Source: Ulota crispa
Lineage: Eukaryota; Streptophyta; Bryopsida; Orthotrichales; Orthotrichaceae
NCBI GenBank assembly: GCA_963920765.1
Contig: OY987252.1
Location: 2,465,966 to 2,529,965, forward strand
Length of the DNA stretch: 64,000 bases
Reading direction: 5' to 3'
Part shown: positions 34,740 to 47,855 of the stretch, in pieces
Layout of the letters: every line of letters begins with the position of its first letter
Position numbering within the stretch: the stretch's first letter is position 1
Notes under the pieces: model-generated
Database searches by the model: none
What the model saw: the letters and a program-made list of their open reading frames with translations, nothing else
What the model was told of the DNA's origin: nothing
Translations under genes and position numbers: made by a program

Positions 34740-36800
34740 TCAACTCCTTGGTGGCGGCTCCTCATCATTACTGGAGTGGCTGTCAAAACTGACAGCCAGA
34801 TTTGCTACGTCGGGTCTACAACAGATGCCACTTTCCTTTGATTGGGAGGTCGTGCTTGCAAAACAGGAGAGCACACGACTTTGTTGAGGGCTCGAGGCTG
34901 AAGCCAGCGGGATGCAGAGACAGACACGGCGCAGCGGCGGATCGAGCGAGGGTTTGTTCAGGAGCGTCAAAGCAGCGGATTGAGCTAAGGTTTTTGCTGG
35001 ACAACGTTGTGGAGGGGTATTCTCGGTTGGCCAACGTTGCTTTCAAGCGCGGCGACCAAACAAGAGCTGCACCGGTCTTTGCGTTCCGGGGGCAAGGTAG
35101 CGTTGGCCGGGCAACATTTTGGCTAAGCGTGGCAAAGAAGCACGGTTGTCACCGATGACAGCACTGTGGAGGTGGGAGAAGCAATCGTGGCTTTCTCAAT
35201 GACAGGTTAGTGAACGGGAATATTTTTGCTGTTTTGCATTTCCTGTCTTTTTGATCGTTGGCAATGGCAACATCATCCACAGTGCAAGCCCAAACAGATA
35301 TTGACGAAGTTTGTAAGATAAGAGAGTGCTTAGGTCGTGGAAAGCATCAATTGTTGTCTGCAATGGAGGTGTCAATCCAGCGAAGCAAAATTTTACCTGG
35401 GGCACAGAGCTGGACACGGAGCTTTAGGGTTTTAATATGTGGTAATGCTTCTCAACGCTGCTTAGACTGTACTACAAACTATACAACTGTATTATAGGAT
35501 GCCTCGAAGTTTAGGGTTGGAATTGCAACGTTGCAACATCAGCGTCGCAAATGGTCTTTTGAGTACGCAATTTTAGAGCAGTATTTGCTGACCGCATCTC
35601 ACACCTACACCTTTGCAAGGTAGTCACCGTGGCTGTACTTTGGGAAAAATTTACAAGCCTGCACTTGAGTGTTTGCAACAATTGAAGCAACGGAGATTGC
35701 AACTTCATGGCTTCAGCGTGTTTGCCCCCAAGGAAGTACGCGCTTTTCTTGTTTAATACAATTAGATAACGCAACGCTTTTATGCCTAGACTACAAAGTG
35801 CCGCACTATCCTAATTTTGGCAAATTAGATATGCATATAGAGTAAAATTCTTTTCCGTCTCCTTGCCACTTTCTAGCGGGTAGAGGGCTATTACCCGTGG
35901 TATAGGCATGCCCCTACTGATGTTGACCATATATCGTGGGCCGTAGAAGAATCTGTTGTCGTCATATGTCCACATATGTGTAATGTTGCATTTGAAATTT
36001 GTCATTTTATTTAATTGGAAATACAATTTATTTTTGTCTATTTAAATTGTTTTTAAAATAAAAAAGGCAGTGGCATGAGGTGACCGCGGATGTTCTAGTG
36101 ACAAGATTGTCTCTAGAGTTCAAACAGACAAGGACGCGTAAGGCCAATTGATTGTGGAACCAAGGACTAAGTTTGTTGTCGTTTGTGCACATAGGTGAGT
36201 CCTCACCGTAGTATAGTACCTGCAATGCCAAACAATGTTGGGAAACTGTGGCAGTGGTGTGAACTATGACGGTTCCAAGTGTGTAGTTGGCAATGAAATC
36301 TGGCAGCAGCTTAGTTGCCGCAGTAGTGCTGGGCCATGCCATGGTCTTTGATGATGGGCTTCTTACAGCTATAAGCTGAAAGAAGCTCCCATGCAAGCTT
36401 CTAGAAGTCAGGAAGGTCTCAGTCAGTCTGTAGTTAGTTGAAGCAAACTAAAACATCACACTGGCTTGTGCAAGTTGGATAGAGTTCCATCAAGCCAAAG
36501 TGGCGATTAGTCTTAGCCCTAGTAGGAACAAATATTCCGAGCCATTGGAGAGCCTTCAATTCAACACCAAATTCAACAAGTCCATGGCCACGGATGTCCA
36601 AGGATGATTCTACAAGCATGTAGAATAGACAGAAGTGGAGGTCATCTTAGAAGCGAAACAAATGTAGTCATTTGAAGCCAAGATCACGGCGCAATTTAAA
36701 AGGAGCAGTACAAGGTGAAGGGAACGTCAACCTGTTGTGAACCATGGAAGTTGTGATCAGGGACTTGACGTCGTAGCATCACCAAGAGAATCTAGGTACG
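34740..36800. other. CpG-richer tract without a recognised gene
   Basis: Base composition shifts: CG dinucleotides (for example GGCGCAGCGGCGGATCG near 34930) are far more frequent than in the flanks. Several overlapping open frames up to about 120 codons exist on both strands (34802-35158 plus, 36396-36028 minus), but none shows a domain. It may be the less-decayed end of an unidentified mobile element, or an old regulatory/leader region. No function assigned. Confidence 0.4.
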
Positions 36801-37199
36801 TGCTGTTGCAGTTGTGCTTTCTAGTTACTAAAGCAAACTAATAGTCGGCAAAATATTGGAAATCAAAAATTCCAAAGTTGTTGCTATTTCCATGAAGAGA
36901 ATTGCAAGAGAGTGCAATGCATCCTTGTACAAGATAGTTTGTAAATTGCAAGTAGCTTATAGCAGTTGGACTTTCTGTGCTTGCGATTGTCAACATATTA
37001 ACCTAGGGGTGACAACCCCACCAAGCGGTGTTGGTTTGCCTTGAATTGACATCCGAGATCGTAAGGGAATAAATGAATATAATTATTTGTTAGATACAGC
37101 TTGTAGCCGGCAAGGAACCTTTGTTGCCATGTAGACCTGCTTTGTCTGCACGATGTCTTTAGTGCTACAACAAAACGTTAATGCATTTTTGTAACGGAT

Positions 37200-39560
37200 G
37201 CGTTTATAAAATGGATCGCCGTTCTTTCATCATTGACAATCCAACAACAACTTGGTCCTATAATATGAATGCACATGACAAGACTGTTAACCTTGGATCA
37301 ACAAGGACCATGAATACGTCAAGCTTGTAGGTAATGACATATTCTTAGCTAGTATGTGCTATGAATGAAGTAGCCCAAGGAGGACGTTACTGCAGTAATG
37401 CTAAGGTAGGGAGCGGAACGACTATACTAGTTGTGTCAAAGTAATCCAAGTTGACATTGGAATATTTTGTGTAATTGAGGCATAAACCGTTATCACTGAC
37501 GTTGGAAAAATTAATATGTATATCAGAATAGTCTATTGTTGTAGATGCAGACTAATCCGTTGGACAATCTTGGAAATAACGTGCCGGAGTTTTTACCATC
37601 CCCATTTAGAGACTTGCGATAGTATCAGAGGGGTCCTTAGAGACCGAGTTAGTTTTTGAATGGTATGAGCACCTGATAGCATTAGAGTTTTCTTTGATTG
37701 CGAATGTTAGCATAACCAAAGGTTCGCCTGATCCAATCGATTGGCATTGTAGATAGTACTTAGTGCTCGGATGAAAAGAACATTGTTTTTTCTAACAATA
37801 AACGGACCACGAAATGGTTTCTGAGAATTTAGCGACAACATTGTTCCTAGAATATGGATGCTCAAATCAAGTATTCCAATAAAGAATCAACGAGTAGTGA
37901 ATATACATGATGACCTAGTAGGTTAGCACATATACTTTGCTAAAATAAACTGTCAGTAAATAGTCAAGGAAGACAATATTTTTGCAATGCAAAGCTAGGA
38001 AGCTAATCAATTTTATGGAATTTGTAAAAAGATTCCGATATGACTAGATTAGTCTGGTTAAGCCTTAAACGATCAATTGACCATAGCATGACATGCACGC
38101 TAAGGTAAAATTGGCATTTTCTACCGACAATTTTTTTATTTGGGGTCTTGACTAGCTCACCAGAACCGCAATGATCTACCTTCTATATATGTTCTTGATC
38201 TCAAATGTTTTAAGGGTGTGGATGCATTGCAAATACAAGTAAAATGCATTGTACAGCTTGCGGTGGTTGGTTGGTCGTTTAAGTGTTGACCGAAGTCTAA
38301 ACTGCAGACATCGTGGATGAGTAACTTAATAGTGTGCACTTCAAAAAGTCTTACCACAAGAGGTGTAGAGTAGTCCAATAGACTTAGAAATAGAGTGTCG
38401 AAGTTGCCGCCTTTCTCATGAGGAGAACAAAATAGTATTACAAGAATCTGGTTCTACAAAGTAGGTCTATAAATTACAGAAATAGCAAATTGCTATGGGT
38501 TTTGTGGTTGCGGTAAACCTTCGAGGACCTTGTAGAAAGTAATTTTCTTGTTTTTTTACTAAAAGTTTAGCGCTGGTAAGTAGCCTTGGAAATCTAGCAA
38601 CAACCTTGTTCGTAGAATATAGCCGTACAAAACAAGTTTGCTAATCTAGAATCAACGAAGACAATGTAGAAACAAATGTAACGGAAATTTATGACATATG
38701 CAAAAACAATAGGAAACAAAAATATTAGCAACAACATCTTTATTGTTTTAGTGTGCTGCAAGCTAAAGTAAATGTTGTGCACTTTTAAAAGCAAATATGG
38801 GAAGGCACGCCTTACACCAGTTTTCAACTGCGTCTTTGTTGGAAGTGGGTAATGTAGGGAAATTGTCAGATTAAAGAAATCTAGTAGTGAAGGTCGGCAC
38901 TAAGGTTGAGGTAGCAGGTCGAGACATAAACTTTTCTAGGCTAAATTGTCGAATAATTAGGTCAAGCAAAATCATTCCGCTAAAATGAAAAGATAAAGTA
39001 GAAATCCATATTTCTAGATGTGTTGAAGTATTTCTACATGACCTCAAATTGAATATACTTGTCACTATTACAAAATGCATTGCAATAATATATTTTACTA
39101 AAGCTTTAAACTGATGGGTGTCCTCAGCCCTAAACAATTATGTCAAGACGTTTGTCAAGTGTGCAAACTAATCACTTGGACAATACATGAAGTAAGGTCT
39201 GAAGTAAGTGCTTTTTGCATGTGCACAATTGGTGTAATATTATTAGCATCTTGTGCCACACGAGTACCCCCTAAATTAAGACAACAGTGCATGAAAGGAA
39301 GCTCTATGCCAGTGATTGTTGCCCAAACCTACGGGTCAATTGATATCTTCTAAAACCGCTTCATTGCCTTGCATGGCGTCTAGTACATCATTTGGTAAAA
39401 AAATAGATATCATTGTAGTATAGCACATATTGAATGCGAGGCCGTGAAGTAACTGTCAAGACTTTGATGACTACCTTGTTCATGGATTAAGGACGCAACA
39501 AAGTAGTCTGCTGAATAGAGTTATAAAGGTTACCATAGAAGTAATGTTTATAAAGGTTGA
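37200..39560 (+). repeat. Degenerate long-period tandem array, ~4 units
   Basis: A block like CAACAACCTTGTTCGTAGAA (variants at about 37246, 37838, 38598 and 39469) is followed in most units by a GGATGC-ACAA segment and ATCAACGAGGAC-like sequence, then a GCAATGC-AAGCTAGGAAGC-like block. Periods are roughly 590, 760 and 870 bp, so units have suffered indels. No coding frame recurs. Boundaries and unit number are approximate. Confidence 0.5.
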
Positions 39561-41668
39561 ATATATCAATGGCTTCTTACAAGCCATGACAAGTGACATC
39601 TTTCTTTGTGCACTTCTGGGATGTATATGCATATCCTAGTGGTTTTTGTACTCTGATAAGAGTTATGCACTGTTAAGTTGATAAAGAAATATGATATTGT
39701 GAACTATATTTTTTGGATTTTATGTTTGCATTTGAATTTTGAGTGTGAATAGTTATAAAATGCATTCTAGTTCAGAAATATAGTGCAATGTGTAAGTGAT
39801 TATATAAGTAGCCAAATAATAGGCTATAGGCAGTTGGTAAGTTATATCATTGGGAAGTTAGTTACATAAATGAAGAGTCTTTCTTTTAGCATATAAGGCT
39901 ATAGATTCATTGATTTTCTTTTGGGAGCAAAATTTAGATTTGACTTCCCTTGCAATATTTTTCTTTGTGTTCTTGTTTAATATCTTGTTTATTAATACGT
40001 ATGCACCCAATCTGTTTTGATTGTGGAAGGCAATATTTTGTATGTGTGTTTGTATATCCTAGCTTGCAAATTTCAAGACTTTTGTTGTGTGAGTGATTTG
40101 ACTTAGCTATCATGATTTAATTGATGCAATTTGATTTGACTGATGTAGTTTATAATGAGGCAATGGCCAATTTTAACTCAAAGAATGAGTATACTAGTCT
40201 ATAGTCTGAGTGTAATTCTTTGTTTACAGCCTGAGAGAGGCAAGGCAATGGACAAAAGTACATATTCTTGTTCACAAAAGTAGAGGCTATGATCAGCGCG
40301 AGTGTCTCAGTGATTAAGAACCTAAGGCAATAGCCAATTGTTTACTTGTGAATGAATGCCTTGCTATTAGCAGGATGCAATTTTTAATTGATTATAGCCA
40401 AGACAATAGATAGAAAAGGATATACTCAAGAGGAGTAATTCAGATCATTGCCGGATAATCAATAGAGATCATGCAAGTGTTTCCAAATGAGAGAAAATGT
40501 TGAAGGCAATTGACATAATTGTAATTGTAAAACTCAATGCATAAAGTTGTTTAAAGGAGCAAGATACTTTTGAGAAGGATTTATTTGAATGGTAATAGAA
40601 TGAATATAAATTTCAATGGAAGTATGTGAGGTTTCAACCTGATTTGTCAAAGAAGAGAAGGAGACTATAAATTGAATGATGTAATGCATGAGTGTAAAAG
40701 GAGATGATGGCCATGATCTGAGAATGAATCTTTGCGTGAGACCATTTATATTGGAGTAAGAGAAGACCTATAGCCAACAAGGAAGAGCAAGAGATTATAG
40801 CTAAAAATACAACCATTGTATTGTGAGATACTGTTGGCAAAGTGGTTGGCAATAGTTTAATTATTAATATGTTCTCCTATAGTGATTACAAGATAGAATT
40901 ATAAAAGCAACGGATTGGAGATAGAATATTTTGTGATAGGACTGACATGATTATTGACTAAGTGATAGAATTATGTTGTATATGATTATGGGAAAACTGT
41001 GGATCAATTAACCATGCGAATGATTAATTCTTTTTTGAATCTTTTTTGAACTAGGCCATAGATGTGTTGAAAGCAGAAAAGGTTAAGGATGGAAATTAAT
41101 TGAATTGGCTATGAACGGTTATTGATTACAAAAGACTGACGCATGGTTACTAACAGACAATCACTGCCAAACTACTGCCACAATGTGTTATTGATAACAC
41201 TAAACAACCATGACTATAGCCTTAGACTATTTGGTTACTGATTGTGACTATTGCCAAAGATCATTGCCTGTGTTTGTTTCATGAATGTTGATTCCTTTAA
41301 TCTCATTTTCAATTCTTGATAGTATTATAGCATTTGCATGGGATTGCATTCATATTTAATGGACTGATTTGTAGTTACTAAAACTCACACACGGGAAATA
41401 CGCACTTTTCTATTTATCCCAATTTCCAATTTGATGTACCTTTTGTTATAACCTTATCTTTACATTTCCTAAACTGAGTGTTATTTACCTTACATTTTAC
41501 CTTAGATCCTATAACTTTAGCTATTTTAGACTTTTGTTGAACAAATTTGGTGTTAGCTTGTCCTTGTGTTTTGTGAAGCTAGTCGTCAAATTATTACTAT
41601 AGATATGGACAAAATTTAATGAAGAGCTTTGAATGAAGTGGACAAAAGATTATAAATTTGAATGAATT
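39561..41668. other. No gene; scattered GGCAATAGCCAA-like words
   Basis: AT-rich. Words such as AGGCAATGGCCAATT and AAGGCAATAGCCAATTG recur at 40150-40420, perhaps an eroded repeat. The minus-strand frame 40852-40634 has no recognised motif. Confidence 0.35.
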
Positions 41669-42840
41669 TTGTGGAATGCTGTAACATGTATATATGAATT
41701 ATTCTTTGATGTGGTGTCTCTTGAGGATTATATTGTATTGAAATGTTCTATACATGTGAAACCCGCAATAATACTGATTGTTTATTGGCGTGTTTGTCAG
41801 ACAAACAATGGTGCTAACTTACTTTTAACCTTGAAAGTAGAAGAAATGCAATTGTTGATTGTCCTTGGGGAAGTAGCATATTTCTATAAACTACTATGTT
41901 GTGACTGCAAACACAGCGGAAGGGAGTTTACAAATGTTCATGTCATGGAAATATCAAAACAATTGTATGTAGCAGGTCTTTTTGCAAAATGATGGATTTT
42001 AGCTGCAGTGTTATTTCATCATTAAGTTTCAGTTCATGCAACAAAGATTACAAATACCACTTCCAACTCACACATGCAATGTGTGAGTCATTCAATCATC
42101 GAGTTCCACCCAAAAGAAATTTCTTGAGGAAGATTGTCTTGTTGTAATGTAGAAGGCCCAAGTGTCTTTGAAGTTGTTGCCCAGCATCCAAAACAATGAG
42201 AAGTCCATGAAACTCAACTTTTGAGCGTCTTGTGTTGAATGAAAATTTGTAGTTCGGATCTTCTGTCTCTACCCTAAGGACTCTGACAATTAGAAATTGT
42301 AAATATAGGCAATTGATAGTGTAAAACATTATAGTGGCAAGTATGGGGGACCTAAACCCACCAGCTGACAGGAGACGCACAACAAATGGACTTCCCTGGT
42401 CAGAGTAGACCAACAAGGAGGTTACCCTTGTGAACAATACATGATTAGTATGCGGTAAAGCATTTGTGCAATTTACAAGTATGATGCAATGTATCAACGG
42501 GCAGAGTCCACTTAGAAAAGAAAATGTCAAAGTCATAATTTATCGTGTTGAAGATGGAGAGGCATACAAGCTAGATAGCTTGAAAGAGTGGTCCATCTAT
42601 CGCGCATTGTATGAAGGAGTGTCATTACACTAGCACAAGTGCGCACATAAGAACACAATTAGCATATTTGCGGATAGGAAAGGAAATTAAGCGTATTCCT
42701 TGAAGAGAAAGAACAACACCAAAAAACCAATGAAACGTGAAAAACTTCTGTCCACCGTGGATATCAAAGAGACCTTAAAAAAGATTGTTGCGACAATGAT
42801 TGTATCAAAAAATTTACGCGCACAGCAATTGTCATTACTA
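41669..42840 (+). pseudogene. Decayed coding-like region of unknown family
   Basis: Frame 41669-41992 encodes VKPAIILIVYWRVCQTNNG, EEMQLLIVLGEVAYFYKL and CDCKHSGREF. The same frame continues past its stop with protein-like sequence (SIIEFHPKEIS, VEGPSVFEVVAQHPKQ) to about 42330, interrupted mainly by TGA codons, as expected when CGA or TGG decay by C-to-T change. I do not recognise the protein. It may be the upstream part of the mobile-element gene whose DUF7869-like remnant lies at 43626-45355; this link is only by proximity and orientation. Confidence 0.4.
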
Positions 42841-43625
42841 GATTTTTAATGCATCATGCAAGCTATGTCCGAAAAATGGACGTGAAACTTGTTGTACATC
42901 AATTAGCATATCCTTATTCTTACATTGGGCAGAAGATGATGGTGATAAACAATCGGTTAGTATGTATGAAGGCATAGAGGTTAGTATACGGAGTGGGGGA
43001 GTCTTGCTTCTATATTTATCATGATAAAGCAAAGCAGGGCATACAAGCTCAAGAGCACGGTAACATGAACAAGCCACAAACCACCAAGTCCACAGCACAA
43101 GCGATTTAGTCCATGAAAGTACTATTAGAGCAAAAAGCTAATATGATGCCCCATCAAATAAGAACCTTGCCTACAGGGGTGAAGGTTGTGGAAAAAGTGA
43201 TGCCTGCAGGGATGAAGTGGAATAAAATACTGGAAGATGTGAATGTGGTAAGCAAAATCATTCTAAATTGATCTCTTCTACTAAAGCATAATTGTGTAAG
43301 TGTAGGCTAGTTTAATATCATGCGAGTTGCTTTTAGCTTCTTTGAAAATTTAAGATTTTCCTACAAAATAAAATTCAATATCCATGCAATGTTGCATGTA
43401 TTGATTGCTAGGTACTTATTGAAATTTAAAAAATCACTTCATATTTGCTTACTCTTCTATAGTATGGTTATCTAACAAGTGTAGGTAGTTTTCCAAAAAC
43501 AAGAAATTACTGGACTAAAGAAAGTTTCGCAATCTTCTTATAGCCGTATGCGGAAGACCCATTTTTCCAACTATGTTGTGAAACACTAAGGAGATAACTT
43601 TGCTCGATGTGGACATTGCAAAAAT
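42841..43625. other. Gap between two decayed coding regions
   Basis: A coding-like piece near 43140-43250 ends at a GTAAGC donor-like site; the AT-rich sequence after it could be an intron remnant. No other support. Confidence 0.3.
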
Positions 43626-45355
43626 TTGTTAAACGAGCAAAACGTTCAAGCTGTGCAATTGCATGCATGGAAGTTGGCAAATAAAAAATATCAAACTCAT
43701 TTGAATGAGCAGGAGAGTGCTTGGAATCAATATTATAGCAGCAAAGCTTTGTTGCAGTTTTTTCTTGAAAGAATTATGTCTATCATGCATGACAAGGTGG
43801 ATCATTCCAAGACTGCATTGCCATGTTTTGCAAATAAATCAAAAGCTACAAAGGGCTTACAAAATGTGGCAATTTCTGTCTCTGGTATCCTTGCTCATGG
43901 ACATGGAGGTAGGAAGTATGCGCATTTCATTTTGGACAAATTCCCAGCACATAGCAACCAAACTATTAGATCAATATGCAAGTTATTGCAACATTTGGAA
44001 GGCAAACCAATATATAGCAATCCGTCATGTCTTTTTTGAAGGCAGCAGGGTTCAATCTTGTAGGATGCAGTATTGGAAGGAGCTGAATGTTGTTGGACTT
44101 CTATAAAGCCTCGAGACGGAAGCAAAACCCTTCTAATCAACTACCTCTTATTTTACATGTTTATTTGGACAACTGTTGGAAGGACAATAAAAATAGATTT
44201 ATCATGTGCTGCTGGTTGTTACTAGTGGCTAAGGGAGTGATTAATGAAATCAAGGTGTCATTCATGGTTGTAGGCCACATCCACAACGACATTGATGCTT
44301 TATTTGACAGCTGGAGCATGGACCTCCAAAAAAACAACTCCCACAATCCTCTTGCTCATAAAGTCAATAATGGACTTGGAGAAGGAACCAATGATACCCC
44401 ATCTCATTGAAGAGGTTTTTGATTTCAAGGCTTTCATTTCTGCTTACATATGCACCGGACCTAAATAATTAGTTGGCCATACCAGTGGGCGTCAATTTCT
44501 TTTTATTAGACGTGCTGATAGATGGCCAATAATGCAGTATCATATGCATATTACCAATGAAGAGCGGCCATCAAAAGAAGGAATCAAATTGTGGAAAAAA
44601 GATGATGAAGGAAAACCTCTTAGGCCACGTGGAGAACCAAAAAAAGTGCCTCCAATGTCATTTAAAGGCAAAGATGACATTAAAAAGGGCATTGCAGGGT
44701 ACATACAAAATTGGAAAGGAATGGAAGACTCAGATGCCATGGGCAAATGTCGTGAAAAATATGATTCAATAATCACATATTAGAGTAGATTGAAAGTAGC
44801 CATTGGCATCACAGAGGAGCACAACAATGTTTTAATGGAAAGATTTTGGCCAAATATATGACAAACATTTGACACAATAATCACGCAGATGGAGGCTGAA
44901 GCAAATGAAGAGGACAAAGAAGGTATATTCTTTGGGCAATGTAACTTGTGCCCAACTCTTGTATTTTGTATACAAAGAGACTACAAGAATGGATTTTTTA
45001 TAATTGTGAAACCTTCCATCGGCAGCATAGAACCACCATGGTTGGGTTTAGCAATATCAGATCATGTGTTTGAAATGGGCTCCTCAAACCTCAAATAGAC
45101 TCTTATACAATGGTACAAACCTACAAAGAGAAAAGGGGTGCAAGAAAGACCATATGTTGGATGGAACGTCGCACCACCAATGAAATGGTAGCCAGATATG
45201 GATTTGTTTGATGGAGCAAAGTGGGTGAACATTAATGCCATAATTACAGCGTGGAAGCCACGAGCACAAAGTGTCAACAAAATTGCTATACCTCTTCATC
45301 AAATTGTCAAAGTAATAGAATCTCTTGCTTCTCCCATGGAAGTGGAAGGAACCTA
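43626..45355 (+). pseudogene. DUF7869-like mobile-element protein (broken)
   Basis: Successive frames give, in order: IMSIMHDKVDHSKTALPC, ISVSGILAHGHGGRKYAHF and FPAHSNQTIRS (43626-44039); LHVYLDNCWKDNKNRF, VAKGVINEIKVSFMVVGH and IHNDIDALFDSW (44087-44410); a lysine-rich stretch (44532-44783); CNLCPTLVFCIQRDY (44889-45098); and RPYVGWNVAPPMKW, FDGAKWVNINAIITAWKP (to about 45355). The D-x-S-K-T..P, LDN-x-NKN and GH-H-x-DID blocks are what I associate with DUF7869 proteins of plants and invertebrates, often in mobile DNA; their enzymatic activity is not established. At least three frame breaks and internal stops make it a pseudogene. Family name is from memory. Confidence 0.55.
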
Positions 45356-47098
45356 ACAATAGCAATAATTTGTACATATAGGACTACAGAATAATATAGT
45401 AGCAAATGTATTTTTTTTGGTTGAGGATTGTCACAACTTTCCTTGTGGATTAGTATTTGTGATACATGTAGTAAGGCATGGTTGTTGACGGTTGCACAAT
45501 TTTTTGTACTCAATGCTCATTACTTAAATAGTGAAGTTACATATTTATGTGTTGATCATTGAGCACTCATTTAAATTATTAAACTCAACCTAAACCTTGA
45601 TGCTTTGACAATATGGCACATGCTACATTTGTTATCTTTAAAATGTAATAAGATTTGATATTAAATAATGTTGATCCTGAGTTGCACTAAAGCAATCTTT
45701 AGTAGTGCATGATAGAGTATATCCTAGTAATTACTTGTTTCACATCTTCTATTGCAAGTTATATTAAGATAGATATTGTACAAACCTTGGAGAAGATGAC
45801 AAGAAATAGAAGCATGAAATTTCAAGTTCAGCTAGTGCAAAATTGTATAAATTACATATGGAGTGTATCTAGAGCATTGCAATGGCATAGATACATTCCC
45901 TATATGTATGCAACATATCAATAGAATTTGATCCATTGAATAATAGAAGCTTTAATACTTAGAATGTAGAACCTAAAAATTGAACAACATTGCTTTGTAA
46001 CAAGTGTACATATGTGCACAAGAACAAACATAATTAAAACTTAATAAGGGCTTGGGATGTACATATTGTGCTATTTTGATGTTGTACATGGCCTGATAGC
46101 CACTATCGATGTTCAAGATTGGATGTTTTACAATTGAAGGTATGAAGTAAATTATGGCAAAAGATTGATGCATATTATGTGCTGATGACTTCATTTATTC
46201 ATTGAATTGCAGTCGATGGGGCAAAATCTTGTGATTGTAAGCAATTCTAGCCCAAAAATAAATGGATAATTGGAAAAAATAGGTTATTGTGTGCGTAATG
46301 TGAGTTTAAAATGTTCATGCATTTGGACTTGCTTAGTTTTCAAACACATCATTACTTGACATTTGTTGATGCAATGATGACACCAAATTCATTTGAAATT
46401 AGATTATAGTTCATGAATATTAACGTTGTCATGGCTATTTAATATTTAGTGTTATGTTTTATGCATTCAATTTAATGTGGAAGTTTAAATTTTTCAAAGC
46501 TTCATGAATGCATTGCAAACTCAACGCACATGTATGACTATATAGAAGGACAAAAAATATGCAAATTCCAATGATCAAATTACTTAATGTCTAAATGCGT
46601 TTTAAATGAATTTCTTTCTTTTCATATGAATCAAATTGATTATTTGAAAGGCTACAAAATATCATGGAGTGTAGTTTCCCAAAGAAAGTATTGAAGACAA
46701 AAAAATTCCCAATATGGGTTTTTTTTGCTATGAAAAACACAAGATACCACACATTGGATGCCATAATCTATTGTAAATTACAATATTTAACACTCCATAA
46801 ATAGATGCATAACTCCTTTTTGATTGAATATTGTGTTTTATGTTCCAAACAACTATAAAGTGAGTTGTTTCCAAAATAATATTTTTCTTGTTTTCTTCTA
46901 GTGCAGACGGAGGGTGTCATGTCCGTCTATGATCACAAGTTTGTGAAATTGTCACCATGTTGGGTAAGATAACCATATTTTATAAGCATGTTGAGGTCAC
47001 ATTATATCATGGTAGGAAACCACATGCCAAACTACCAATTTTCCAAATTATCTAGTCAATATCTCCTTCTAAATACACAAAGACAATTTCCATCTAAT
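45356..47098. other. No recognised feature
   Basis: AT-rich; short frames only (45709-45924 plus, 46194-45973 minus), none recognisable. Confidence 0.3.
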
Positions 47099-47313
47099 AG
47101 TGGGTGTCAAACCTTGGCTTTTTAATGGTTTTAAGATAACTCTGTCCGGAATTTTTCTTGAAGTTACAGGGTGGTGGCTAAACAATAATTTGCAAAGGTA
47201 TCACCCTTTCAAAGCTTCACGTACTACTTGATAAAAATTTCAATAAGTCATTATAACTTATATATGGGATAATGTCACAAAAATTGATGTGTGACTTTAT
47301 AATGGGACATATG

Positions 47314-47590
47314 TGATACTACAAAGGTCAAGAGATGATATTAAAGAGGTCAAGAGGTGATATTAAAGAGGTCAAGAGGTGATATTAAAGAGGTTGAGAG
47401 GTGATATTAATGAGGTTGAGAGGTGATATTAAAGAGGTTGAGAGGTAATATTAAAGAGGTCAAGAGGTGATATTAAAGAGGTTGAGAGGTGATATTAAAG
47501 AGGTTGAGAGGTGATATTAAAAAGGTTGAGATGTGATATTAAAGAGGTCAAGAGGTGAAATTAAAGAGGTCAAATGTGATATTAAAGGGG
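47314..47590 (+). repeat. 22-bp minisatellite, ~12 units
   Basis: Unit GATATTAAAGAGGTCAAGAG plus GT, alternating CAAG and TTGAG variants. Forward arm of the inverted array pair inside the 1000-bp TIR element. Confidence 0.9.
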
Positions 47591-47704
47591 GCAGTATGAT
47601 TGTATCCAGATATCATAGCCAATAGAGATGTGATATTAATGAGGTAAAGATGTGATATTAAAGAGGTTAGTGCTGCTACTAATCATAGTACTAAATCTCA
47701 ATTA

Positions 47705-47855
47705 CTTCTATAATATCACATCTTAACCTCTTTAATATCACATCTCTATTCTTTATAATATTATGGATACAATCATAGTGACCTCTTTAATATCACACCC
47801 TCCCTCTTTGATATCATACCCTCCTTCTTTGATATCATACCCTCCCTCTTTGATA
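47705..47855 (-). repeat. Inverted array of the same 22-bp motif
   Basis: Reverse-orientation units with CCTCTTTAATATCACA and later CCCTCTTTGATATCAT variants. Together with the left array it would fold into an extended duplex. Confidence 0.8.

Noticed and set aside
34802-35158. 118-codon plus-strand frame in the CpG-rich tract
   Set aside because: Arg/Ala-rich composition follows base composition; overlapping frames exist on the other strand (35046-34816, 34970-34740) and none has a domain.
42096-42536. 146-codon minus-strand open frame
   Set aside because: It is antisense to the decayed plus-strand frame that runs from 41669 through this interval; TGA-rich decay of one strand can leave the other strand open. 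No motif is visible.
47314-47855. CRISPR-like repeat array
   Set aside because: The 22-bp units are directly adjacent with no unique spacers, and the setting is a eukaryotic mobile element.
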